Assembly (NCBI GenBank): GCA_916610825.1
Contig: OU744451.1
Location: 24,254,349 to 24,318,348, forward strand
Direction: 5' to 3'
Origin: Haliclystus octoradiatus
Taxonomy: Eukaryota; Cnidaria; Staurozoa; Stauromedusae; Haliclystidae
Length of the DNA stretch: 64,000 nt
Position numbers and translations under genes: made by a program. Shown piece after piece: positions 43,001-54,600 of the stretch; positions within the stretch are counted from its first letter, which is position 1, and every line of letters begins with the position of its first letter. The notes beneath the pieces were generated by a model. It did not search any database. It was not told the DNA's origin and saw only the letters and a list, made by a program, of their open reading frames with translations.

Positions 43001-43898
43001 TTGAAAAGCAATTTGAATATTTTCATAGAGTTGGCATGGAGGGGACAGAAAACACGGCATCAACTTATAACTAATAACTGATCTCTTCTTTAAATCTACA
43101 ATATTTGAAAAGCAATTTGAATATTTTCATAGAGTTGGCATGGAGGGGACAGAAAACACGGCATCAACTTATAACTAATAACTGATCTCTTCTTTAAATC
43201 TACAATATTTGAAAAGCAATTTGAATATTTTCATAGAGTTGGCATGGAGGGGACAGAAAACACGGCATCAACTTATAACTAATAACTCATCTCTTCTTTA
43301 AATCTACAATATTTGAAAAGCAATTTGAATATTTTCATAGAGTTGGCATGGAGGGGACAGAAAACACGGCATCAACTTATAACTAATAACTGATCTCTTC
43401 TTTAAATCTACAATATTTGAAAAGCAATTTGAATATTTTCATAGAGTTGGCATGGAGGGGACAGAAAACACGGCATCAACTTATAACTAATAACTGATCT
43501 CTTCTTTAAATCTACAATATTTGAAAAGCAATTTGAATATTTTCATAGAGTTGGCATGGAGGGGACAGAAAACACGGCATCAACTTATAACTAATAACTG
43601 ATCTCTTCTTTAAATCTACAATATTTGAAAAGCAATTTGAATATTTTCATAGAGTTGGCATGGAGGGGACAGAAAACACGGCATCAACTTATAACTAATA
43701 ACTGATCTCTTCTTTAAATCTACAATATTTGAAAAGCAATTTGAATATTTTCATAGAGTTGGCATGGAGGGGACAGAAAACACGGCATCAACTTATAACT
43801 AATAACTGATCTCTTCTTTAAATCTACAATATTTGAAAAGCAATTTGAATATTTTCATAGAGTTGGCATGGAGGGGACAGAAAACACGGCATCAACTT
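40057..43898. repeat. Tandem array, about 37 units of 104 bp, carrying an exon edge
   Basis: The unit runs from AATAACTGATCTCTTC through GGCATGGAGGGGACAG to CATCAACTTATAACT. The leftmost copy overlaps the first 23 bases of TONSL exon 39984-40079. Read on minus, every unit holds TTGCTTTTCAAATATTGTAG followed by ATTTAAAGAAGAGATCAG, that is, the real 3' splice site and exon start. Units are nearly identical, differing at a few positions (for example CATAG/CATAC, CTGATC/CTCATC). Confidence 0.97.
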
Positions 43899-44180
43899 GT
43901 CGAAGCTCAACAAAAGTTAGTATTGTATAATGCAATCCTAGAGCAAATTCAGAATAAAATTGAGATGATTCAAAACAAGGTTAGACAGTGTCCAAAACTT
44001 ATAAAAACTTACTCTTACACTTAAACTTACTAACATTACTTTGCAAATAGAATAATCAAGCCATGGAACTCTCTTCTTGAAGAAGTTATATCGTCTAGTT
44101 CTTTACAAACATTCAAATTTAAACTTAATCACGTTAATTTATCACAGTTCTGTAACTTTTCCTTTGCCTGTTAATTATTT
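43899..44180 (+). pseudogene. Probable LINE 3' fragment
   Basis: A plus-strand coding-like stretch (HQLVEAQQKLVLYNAILEQ..., coiled-coil character) ends near 44024. It is followed by FANRIIKPWNSLLEEVI and LQTFKFKLNH, which matches the 'FFSNRVVNxWNSLPE...FKxxLD' end of non-LTR reverse transcriptases. The first part is less certain than the second. Confidence 0.5.
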
Positions 44181-44603
44181 CTGATAACATAGTTTTCTTT
44201 ATATATATATACTTTTTTTTTAAAGGTCACATGTAAGTGAGGATACATTTAAAAATATCCTCCTTTGTTTATTTGCCTGTTAGCCATTGTGCTACAAAAT
44301 ACATACATACTCAGCCATTACATAACCTAATGCAATGCTTTCTGAGCATACATTAAATCAGATATTTCATATAATAAAGGCCTACTTAAGTTAAATAATC
44401 AGGGGTATTCAAATTAACAAATATATATATATGTTCAAATTAACCTCTCAATTACCATCGAAAGCAGTTTTTCTACCTACATACTAGTATTATTGAGTTT
44501 TCTTTTTTTCTGATCTCATGATTCTTTTCTTTAGGAATACATTGGCCCAATTTACTATTTACTGCTAAACTTAGGAAACTTTCCCCTTCTGCCTCTGCTA
44601 TTG

Positions 44604-45292
44604 CTCACCAACTGTGTCTGTAACTTGCTTGCGTGCGTGCTGCGTGCGTTCACAGGAAATATGCCATAATTTATCACCTTTTTGACTATGACCTTCGCTT
44701 ACGAATTTTAGCGTGTCGATGTTATGAAAAAAGTTCTTGTCTGGCTAAATTTTGCAGCTGCTGTTATGTCGTAATTGACGGGGACTTTACTCCAGACTTG
44801 ATCAATTTATTAATATTCTGATTTATTAAACATTCATTATTCAACCGCTAAATAATGATATTAATGACAGCTATAACGTAGTTTATGATATTACCGTTTT
44901 ATATACAGTATTAAACATATATACCAATTTTAAATGAAAAGTTGAAAACTTATTTTTAGTAATTTCAAGGCAATGTATGTATCACATTGATGATATTGAT
45001 ACAGACTTTGATAAACATTTCAGAACTTTCTAACCCCTACAAAATATTGTGTTTTTGTGTGATGGATTTCCTGCCAAATCAAGTTCAATAATTCATGGAA
45101 AATTTTCAGATATACGGCTTTACATTTCAATCTCTTAATAAATTAATTAAGTCTGGAGCTCGCCAGAACATTTTTCACAACATTGAGACGCTAAAATCCG
45201 TAAGCAAAGTCGTAGTCAAAAAGGTGGTAAATTATGGAGTATTTCCTGTAAATGCACGCAGCACGCATGCACGCAAGTTACAGGCACCGTCA
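44604..45292. repeat. Large inverted repeat, arms about 200-230 bp
   Basis: Left arm about 44604-44830 and right arm about 45090-45292 are diverged inverted copies: CTGTAACTTGC, GTGCTGCGTGC, CAGGAAATA, CCTTTTTGACTA and ATTTTAGCGT all pair with complements on the right. No gene is seen in the loop. It lies between TONSL and the E2 gene. An upstream first exon of TONSL could be in 43900-46284, but I could not identify one. Confidence 0.7.
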
Positions 45293-46284
45293 CCAACGTC
45301 AGATGTCTTGTTTAGGTCACATCGAAAGATCAAAGACGTATGCCCCTCAACCGCTGCATGTCATCCTTCACTGGCAACTGAAGGAGATGAGGGACGGCAC
45401 ATTCCTATAGTGTGACTGTCTATACTACTACTGCTATTCTTTTCTTCCACAAAATATCACTCACACTACCAACGCAATCAGCATATATTATAAATTGAAA
45501 TAGTAAATAAATAAATTAATTAAATGTAATCTACACAACATCATGCGTAAATTAGCATAGTATTGTCCCCCTAATAAACAAGCACTTGTGCTTAAGGGGT
45601 GTCTACAGTCATGTAATTATGTCTAATAATGATTTGATTGAAATATATATTCATTTTATTCATTCATAGCATTACAGACGACAGTTACTACAGCCTACAG
45701 GTAGTGCCTAGTGGTACAGTCAGAGTTGGCAGGTTGTTTCTATTTATGAAATAGGGACTCTCGGCATCCCTATTAATATAGGGACAACGGGGTAAAAATA
45801 TTTATGTCTCTTAGGCCTACTTTTCAATTCTTTTCTCCAACTGAGATTTGAAGCCATTATAGTTTCACATTTCATTGATCAAATACATTGGAATTATATG
45901 CAAACCGCAGATAAACCAGTTCACATGTGCATGTAATGTAGCCAGTCCTTGCCGTTGCAGTATGTGTATCCTTTGAAAGCTTCAAAATCAATGCAATATC
46001 AAAGTCTGATGTCTGTCTGATCATTTTCCCGCTCAAAACACCGAAGTCGCCATCTTAAATAAACTTTTCCATGACGTAAATGCCTCTGTCGCGCCATCCA
46101 ATATCATAAAAGGAGGCGACATTTATGTATGGGATCTTCCGTTGTGAATCATTAGTCAGTCGACCGCTTCGTCTGGAGAAGTTAAGTAATGAACCGTGTA
46201 AAGACTGGCATAATATAGCCAAGAATTTGTAACATCAAATTCTGTGTTACTCTATTGATGTATATTGATTTGAATCATTAAAAT

Positions 46285-47127
46285 ATGGCCTCACTCATCA
46301 AAATAATCACCAAACGCGGAGCCAAAGAAAACAGATCAACTTCAGTCAACAATATGCCCACTCGAAAAGATGGCTCTTCGAAAGTCGATGCTATTTGCTT
46401 AGATGACGAAGGAGACGATGTAGTAGTTGTTGAACAACCAGTCCCTTGTAGCAAATGTAAAAAGCCACGCCAAAGTACCACTGCTAATAAAACAAAGAAT
46501 ACATGTTGCTGTGCCAATGAAGTAAAAAAGCGTACTCAATTTGTCAAACCTTCAATACCGAACAGTCCGAAATCCACAACAATAAAAGATACAGAATCAA
46601 GAAAGTCAAAACCTTACAAGAAACCTGATTTAAGAAAACGAAGATTAATGAAAGAATATTCAGAAATTATGCAGCAACCTGATAAAACGTTATTTACAAT
46701 AGAATTAGTTGACGAAAATCTCTATGATTGGAATATCAATTTATTTAAAGTGGACAACGAGAGCGTTTTACATCGTAGTATGATTGAAAACAAAATTAAA
46801 AAGATTATATTAAATATTTCATTTCCAGAAAGTTTCCCATTTGATCCACCGTTTTTAAGAGTTGTTTATCCAAGAATTCAAGGTGGATTTATTATGACTG
46901 GTGGGGCGATTTGTATGGAACTTCTAACCCAAGAGGGGTGGAGCAGTGCCTATCAGGTTGAAGCAATTATTCATCAATTTTGTGCATTAGTTGTTAAAGG
47001 AAATGGTCGAATCGTTGATAAAAACAGAGGACCTTTTTCTAAAAAAGATGCCGTAGCTTCATTCCAGAATTTGGTGAAGACACACAAAAAGTATGGTTGG
47101 GTTACACCTCCTTCTGCTGAAGGATAA
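46285..47127 (+). CDS. UBE2Q/UBE2QL1-like ubiquitin-conjugating enzyme, intronless
   Basis: Predicted E2 that accepts ubiquitin from E1 as a thioester. 280 aa in one exon. The C-terminal half (about residues 118-280) is the UBC fold of the UBE2Q family: RRLMKEYSEI, TIELVDENLYDWN, FPESFPFDPPFLRV, GGAICMELLT with the catalytic Cys210, GWSSAYQVEAI, and the family ending LVKTHKKYGWVTPP. The N-terminal part is basic and low in complexity, with Cys pairs at 55/58 and 74-76. The segment DDVVVVE (44-50) fits a SUMO-interacting motif. The start is the first ATG of the frame. It shares a divergent arrangement with TONSL (minus). Orthology to UBE2QL1 rather than UBE2Q1/2 is inferred from the short length. 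Confidence 0.93.
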   Translation: MASLIKIITKRGAKENRSTSVNNMPTRKDGSSKVDAICLDDEGDDVVVVEQPVPCSKCKKPRQSTTANKTKNTCCCANEVKKRTQFVKPSIPNSPKSTTIKDTESRKSKPYKKPDLRKRRLMKEYSEIMQQPDKTLFTIELVDENLYDWNINLFKVDNESVLHRSMIENKIKKIILNISFPESFPFDPPFLRVVYPRIQGGFIMTGGAICMELLTQEGWSSAYQVEAIIHQFCALVVKGNGRIVDKNRGPFSKKDAVASFQNLVKTHKKYGWVTPPSAEG

Positions 47128-48439
47128 ATAAATTTAATTAGTATATATAGTTTAATCAATGAAATTATTCATATTTTGTAAATGCTTATAAATATAATTC
47201 CTATAATTTTGTATTCGATTATAATCTATTTTTTGAGTTAAAACAAATTGTTCTTCTTCACTACGTGTTTCCCACTGGAATCATGTTTTGTTTTTCAACT
47301 TGAGTAGCGTTAAGGTCATTGGTCAATAGATTAATTCCAGTATTAACGAATAAAAAACCTAATATAAGATATTTAATAGAAAATGATGTACTTTCGATTC
47401 AACAGTTTAGTTAGTTAGGAATTTCCCTGAAAAATGGCAACAATGAAAAACCTGTGTCGTGATCGCTGTCCCGTATTGTAAGTATAGTTGAATACGCACT
47501 ATTTTGGCTTCTAAAAATTCGTAAATCCTCCAAAGCATGAAAACCTTTTCATCAGTAACAATACACTGTATGCCACTTGGCGGCCAAGAGATAAATGGGC
47601 GGCTTTAGTGTGAAGACGGTGTAACTACCGGATTAATGAATTGAACTTTACTTATGAAAACTTGTTACATATGACTTTTAGATATTGGTCAGTCTGAGTA
47701 AAATCTAAACCATGTTTTCCGCGGCATGCTGAGCAGACAGAATATTAATAGAAAATTATGTTCGCGAAATAAAAACAAGTGGGTATTTATAAAGACGCCT
47801 GCGTGTCACATACGGAAGTGGTTACCAGAATAGGGAGTCGAAAATAAAGCAATATAAATTTGTTATAATAATAATCTATTCACAAAATTAAGCCAAAAAG
47901 AAGAAGACACTACAAATATGTTTACTGTGGAGGTCGCATGTTGCCTAAAATGAGATAAAATATATCAACATTAGAATGGTAAAGATTTGATTTAAAAAAT
48001 AAAATATAAAAACTCTAGAAAATGCAAATTGTTCAGTGCTGAACATAATTTGATTGACAAATAGAAGAATAATTACTTCTGTAATTGAGTTGAGCATGGA
48101 TTTCTTGTAATCTTATTAGTGCCAAACTTAACTAATTTTCTTTGACTTTGAGGCTCAATGTCCTTATAAACTACGTTAGTACAAAAAGTGCATTTGGAAG
48201 TATGAAAATGTAGCCCAATAAAGTTCCATATAATAGATTTAATTTAATACTCAGTTAATTAGTAGATTAATCTATGGGTCCCAAAGGAAAGTGAAATAAC
48301 GGCAAAATGTGCATTTCTAATGACATTGTCATCATTGACATCGTCATCATCATCTATCCAGAACCTGATAAGCCAGAAGCTTTTTCACAGGACTGATCAT
48401 TTGAAACAGACCAAAACACAGTGATAATTCTTAATTGAA
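47128..48439. other. Intergenic between E2 and SNRPB 3' ends
   Basis: Converging 3' flanks; no gene, RNA or clear repeat seen. Sequence from about 48370 to 48440 is shared with the flank of another repeat copy near 54722-54765. Confidence 0.5.
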
Positions 48440-48565
48440 TGTCAATACCAATTTCCCCACAGTTAAACAATAATCAACAATGGAGGATATTGGCATTTGT
48501 TTGATTTTGTCCACAAGCGAAACGTTAGCTCTACACAATAAAAAGCTACAGTTTTAGAAATGGAC
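48440..48565 (+). repeat. 127-bp SNRPB-associated repeat (copy 1, 3' flank)
   Basis: Starts TGTCAATACCAATTTCCCC and ends CAGTTTTAGAAATGGAC, with CACAAGCGAAACGTTAGCTC inside. It lies just downstream of the SNRPB stop. All five copies have the same orientation. Confidence 0.95.
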
Positions 48566-48637
48566 CAAGTTATTAAGTTGTGCTTTGGTTGTCAAAACTG
48601 GTGATTAGATTTAGAAGAGCTACCCAAGTAGATAAAA

Positions 48638-51600
48638 TTACTCACGCATGTTTTGAGGCGGTCGCATTCCCATTGGTGGTCCACGCATTCCTGGTGGAGG
48701 CATACCTGGAGGGGGCATGCCAGGCGGAGGCATGCCACGTCCCATTCCCATACCAGGAGGCATTGGTCCGCCACGACCCATCATGCCTGGTGGCATACCT
48801 TTTTATAGAAAAACACAAAATATGTTAGGAAGGGCAGATTAACAAGTTGTTTAAAAATGAAGAAATAACTGTACAATTGTCAATACCAATTTCCCCACAG
48901 TTAAACAATAATCAACAATGGAGGATATTGGCATTTGTTTGATTTTGTCCACAAGCGAAACGTTAGCTCTACACAATAAAAAAGCTACAGTTTTAGAAAT
49001 GGACACAAGGGTTTAATTGGAAATCATAGTCCTGTATTATTGATCTAAAAATGTATCAGGGGAATGAATATTCAGGTAAATGATGTAAGTTGGGCCCCAT
49101 TTCCACTGTGCCGTATTGGTTTTAATTTGTATTGTAAAAGTGTTTTCGTTGTGGAATACGTACCGTTTACGAAGCTGTTACACAGCAAAACGATACTATA
49201 CGTTTGAACTACACGGAAGGGGTAAAATACGATCACGTTGTGTTTGATTCCATTGTGTCCATGACTATGTAGCAATTGCTATGGCTATGAATACGATGCG
49301 TTGCGAAAACTGTTCTGCAATAAAAATGACTACGCTCTGCAAAGCGTTTTCAAGAACTCAAACCCCTATCCGGTACGAAAATGACTACGAATTCCTTTAC
49401 TACGGCATCGTGGAACTGGGGCTTTAATAGGAGTTTGACTTTAAAAATAAAATGCATAAGGGAGAGCTCTTTTGAAAACTGTTGAAACAGTAGAAACTCA
49501 ACATGGTAAATCCTGGTTGAGTCCTGGTAAATCTGTCAAAGTTCTTCATTCAGTCCAAAACGATGTGGTCAGACAGGGCCTGTCAAAAGTGGGGATCCTG
49601 GGATCCTAGATCTCAAAAGGCTAGAGAATAGTCAGAAGAAAATAGATAATTTCATGGTTTACAGGTCCAACCTCAACAAAGATCTAGAAAGAAAACGTTG
49701 CCAGTTTGTAAAGATCCCAGAAGGATAAGTCGTAAGTCAGACAATACGGCTAGGAATGCTATTAAAACCAACATCTCTGTTCGTATTTTTACATTTTCAT
49801 TATTTGAAAAGTAATCCTTTGTTTATGAATAGTTAGCTTCTCCTTCTGAGGATCATTTGTGGTGTATTCTAATAGCAATGTCCCTAGTAGTTTAGCACAG
49901 GAAATAAAAATCTGCCATCAAAAGAGTGAGAATTTTTCAATGTCTACTAGTTGTTGCACTAACCTGGAGTTGGTAGCATGCCTCCCATCGGTGGTCGTTG
50001 TGGCATACCTCCAGGTGGGCCGCCCTGTTGTGGACCACCAGTCGGTGGAGGTCCTTGGAATTGTTGTGGAGGGCCACCTGCAGATAAAAGAAGACATTAT
50101 TTACATTCAAAACAAATCAACAAGTCTAGGAGCCGCTAGGCACAAAGTCAAACTTTCAACATACTGTAACATTATCTACCGATTCAAAGGATTTCCAACA
50201 TGAATTTCACAAGTTGTAAGCTACAGCTTTTGGAAGACAAAAAACCTGCTGAATAGACACCATTCAGTAGACTTTAAATCTCCAGGCGGCTTTGATTGTT
50301 TTACTGTAAAATGAGTAGGATATACATTATGTTTTATGGTTGAATTTCAGCATAACCTCAGTAGCAGTTCAGAATGTGAATTCGGACATCAAATGGTAAA
50401 AGAATGAAACAAATACTTTTCTGACTGAGTGACTGAATAGATTGAGAACTTTACGGGACTAAATGAAAGGAGAGTGATAAATCTTTTAGGAGAGCTGTAG
50501 GAGAGTGATTTTGGAAAAAACAAATGTCATTGATCATTAATAACTGACACCAAAAAGAGCAAATCTGGCTTGTACAATAATAATCATTAAGCCATAATCA
50601 ATGTACAATAAATTTTGCAAAAAAATAAAATAATTTATCGCAGTCATCAATTTAAAAAACATAATTGTTAAAAAAATAATTTTACTTTTTTGTGAAAAAT
50701 ATCATTTATCCAAACACTTTTTTCCGTTCAAAAAGTTCAAAGTTTTTTACAAAATTATTTTTTTGAAATGCACTCCATTCGTGAAACTCTTTACTGATAG
50801 GGAGACAAGGTTAAGAAAGTTTTAAAACGAGAGAGAAATCTACGAAAAACGCACAAGACATAAATTGTAAACAACATCATTCAACATTATTCAAAATCTA
50901 TTGTTTGAGAACAATAGCGCATGTATTCCCATAACATTGTGATCAAATTTTACACTGTTAGTCAAGTGAAATTTTAATTGATAGTCGAGTGGAAAAGACG
51001 CAGACAAAGTTTTATATCGATATAATTAAACTGTCTTCAGTTTAGATAAAGACAATACATTTTCTTACCAATTTTCGTTTTACTTCAACGTCAAGAAAAC
51101 CATGTGCTCTTAAACTCTTTTGACTGTTGGATTACTTAGATTTTTCAAAACAGTTTTGTTTGAAATTTATCCGATACAGTTTAGATAAATTGTTTACCAA
51201 CTACTTGGAGAATTATTATATTATTATAAATCAGAAAGGTGTATCAACTGTTGTAAAAAATCAGACTAATATTTTGTCAAGGCGCTCTATTAAACGCTCT
51301 CCAAAAATGTAAACAAGGCGCTCGAAGGCGCGCGAGAGCAATCGCGGGCCTTTCCCGTAAAGGTCTGATTAAACATTGAATTACGATAAGCAGTGACTAT
51401 AATATTGTCAATACCAATTTCCCCACAGCTAAACAATAATCAACAATGGAGGATATTGGCATTTGTTTGATTTTGTCCACAAGCGAAACGTTAGCTCTAC
51501 ACAATAAAAAGCTACAGTTTTAGAAATGGACAATTAACGACTGATTGTTCTTATAACTTTTTCTTGTCTTCAGAGTATTAGAATTTCCAGGGAAATCAAT

Positions 51601-54600
51601 GTCTCTCTCATGGTTTATTCACAGTGATGGTTGGATAGTACCTTGTCCGTTCTACAACCACAACTACCACAATAATTGTAAATCATGTTGAGAAAATGCC
51701 AAACAAATCAAAGTACTGTACTAACCAGATGGTCCACCAGTAGGTGTCATTATTTGAGCTGATGGGCCTCCAATGCCACGGACTGGACCACTGAGACCTG
51801 AAACATAAATTCAAGTATTCTTATAGTATGACTCAAAGCAGGCTTTCATATGAACTCTTTAAAAATTCTGTATTGAAAAAAACAATTCGTTACGGCTTTC
51901 TAAAATCTGCATATAGTAATTATTGAAAAATTATATCAGAAATCTTAAGTGTTTTCAGTTAGTGGTTTCTTACATGTGGCTTCAAAAATTGAAAAACACA
52001 ATTTGTTACGGCTTTTTAAAATCCGCATATCAGGGTTTGATAAAAGTTGTGATCCTGTGATCCTAGATTGCGGAAGGTTGAGCTGAAATCCGAAGGCAGC
52101 CAATGATCAACTTTTTTGAATACGATTTCTACTAAAAATTAAGAAAATATTATAACCTTTGGTGGACTTTTGAAGCTTATTTGTACATTCCCAAATCGAT
52201 TATCAGTGTTTGTTTACGTTTACAGCAAGCTCTAAAATATTTCTTTACAAATTCACGTCTAAATTGGATGGAGCATTGACAGTGAAAACAACATCAGACC
52301 GAGCTTTGTTCATTATATGCCCGGGAAAAAATCTGAAGGTTTCACTTCGAAAATCTTTGGATCTCGGAAGGCAAAATTATTTATCGGACCCTGCCGCATA
52401 TAGTAATTATTGAAAAATTATATCAGAAATGTTAAGTGTTTTCAGTTAGTGGTTTCTTACATGTGGCTTCAAAAATGAAAACAGCACTTCACAATTTCTG
52501 GTGTGTAAAATAGCAGTTTAATTGTCAATACCAATTTCCCCACAGTTAAACAATAATCAACAATGGAGGATATTGGCATTGGTTTGATTTTGTCCACAAG
52601 CGAAACGTTAGCTCTACACAATAAAAAGCTACAGTTTTAGAAATGGACTAAGTTATACACTAGATTATACATTAGCTTCCATATTATTGTCTGTCTATGT
52701 GTTTGAAATGTAATGACATCTGCAACACTTTACTATTATTTATACATACAACAATACCAAGACTGCAACTTGTTATCAAGATAAGTTGATAAACTAGAAC
52801 CAGGATTCAGTAAGACAATCACTAATTTTCTTAAGCAGGGTTTGACAAAAGAACTAATTCTGGAATCCTAGATTCTAGAAGGTTAGAGCAAATTCAGAAG
52901 AAAATTGATGTTTTTAATGATTTATTCGTCAAACATCAACAAAAAAATTCAGAAGAAAATGTTGAAATGCCTCTAGGATTCCAGAAGGCTGAAACTTTCG
53001 GCGGATCCTGTTTTGTAGTTCCGTATTATTGTTCGTAGTAACAATAATGATAATATTCCTTTTGCAGTTAACTACATAATAACTGATCGAAGTGTCTATT
53101 TGACCGGCAGTCGCAGCCATTATGGATTCAACTGCGCGTGCGCTGACAGTCAATTACGTCATTCACTCGATCACGTGTTTCACTCGTCCCAGTATTAGGG
53201 TTAGGTTTAGGGTCCGATCACGTGATCCACCCGTTTAGTGTTAGGGTTAGGGTCAAGTCACGTGATAACCACTCGGTCGAGTATAAACTCATTTCTGTTT
53301 CACTGGTTCTCGTCGGTTGGCGTAGCTCATTCGGATTGAGTCTGACTAGAGTGCAGGGTATGCTGGTTCGAGTCCTGGTCGATCAGAAATTTTCATTTAT
53401 TTTCATTATTTATATCCCGAAATGTTTATAAGTTACTGTTCGTTCATTATACGCATGCGTTGGTATCCATAATGGCTGCGACCCAATAGTTACAGGCGAA
53501 CAGTCGAACATAGCGAATAGTCGAACATAGATAGTGTGACGTATACATCTTTGCGCATGCGCTGATGACTGCCGGTCAAATAGCCTTGGTGCTAAATGAC
53601 CGGCTGCCGGTCAAATAGTCACAGCGATAACTGATAGTCACCTAGTAAGTACACGTGTTCATTTATTGGGAGACAAATGCATTTAGACATATATACAAAA
53701 ATGAGTGCACTGACAAGGACCCAAACCTCTGTCTCCTGCACATGCAGACACTTTGACACAGAGCTTACAGTGCATTAATTTCAATTGGAAATATATGTAG
53801 TAGCATTATTATTATATTGTCATCTTTGTAGTACTAACATGGTCCATTCATATTGCAACTAGAGAAAATTCTATTTCTATAGATTGTAATTTCGTTCCTT
53901 GCTTGGTAATTAATAACACGCATAACTCAATATGTCGTATTCTTGGTATTCTTATACTACAGTCAAACCTGTTATACGGTCACCTTTATACAGGGGCCAC
54001 ACGTCTATAGTGGTCACTCTTGCCATGTCTAAAAGGCTTACATATAACGCCGCACCTAAATAAGTGTGAATTCGCACCAAATCTAATGATTTGCGCACCT
54101 GAATAACTTGGTACCCTACGGCTCCGTTCCAAGAGGCTTTTATTCACTTAAAACAGTGGATTATATTAATTTACGAGATATGTAATACTTTTGTGTCTTT
54201 GGATTTATCATAAAATCCGTGAAAACAAAATCATAATACAAAGAAAATCAAATTAGATGCGGTGGTACGGGTTTTTGGTGCGGCAATAATTTATTCTGTC
54301 TAAAATAGTATTTTCTCTATTGAATCAAATCTGTATATAAAGGCCACCTATCTATAGCAATCCATTCATTTACCTCTCGTAGCTGGCCATTATATAAGAT
54401 TTCACTGTATTACAATATATAAGAAGATTGGGAAATTACAAATCATTATCTGATAAATCAAGCGTCAACGTACCAGCTGGTGCACCAGTAGTAGCCATTG
54501 CAATACCTCTACCGGCAGCTCGTCCCATTCCAGAACCAGCAGCAGCGGCAGTTGCAGGTAACTTAGAACGTTCCTAAATTACGAATAAATGAAACATTTT

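Larger units (their letters stand above)
53088..53626. mobile_element. DNA-transposon-like element, 9-bp target duplication
   Basis: Inverted ends CTATTTGACCGGCAG at both sides (about 23 bp with few mismatches), bounded by the direct repeat ATAACTGAT (53079-53087 and 53627-53635). Nine-bp duplications are typical of Mutator-like elements. A second copy of the terminal motif lies at about 53566-53582. The interior has CATAATGG inverted repeats, telomere-like repeats and a tRNA-like stretch, but no transposase. Confidence 0.75.

Noticed and set aside
45095-45415. 106-residue plus-strand open frame
   Set aside because: Falls in the right arm of the inverted repeat and has no homologous-looking domain.
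53190-53256. Chromosome end or large interstitial telomere
   Set aside because: Only two very short runs, degenerate and inside a transposon-like element, with genes on both sides.
53315-53388. Functional tRNA gene
   Set aside because: D-arm and B box look right, but the T-stem and acceptor stem do not pair.
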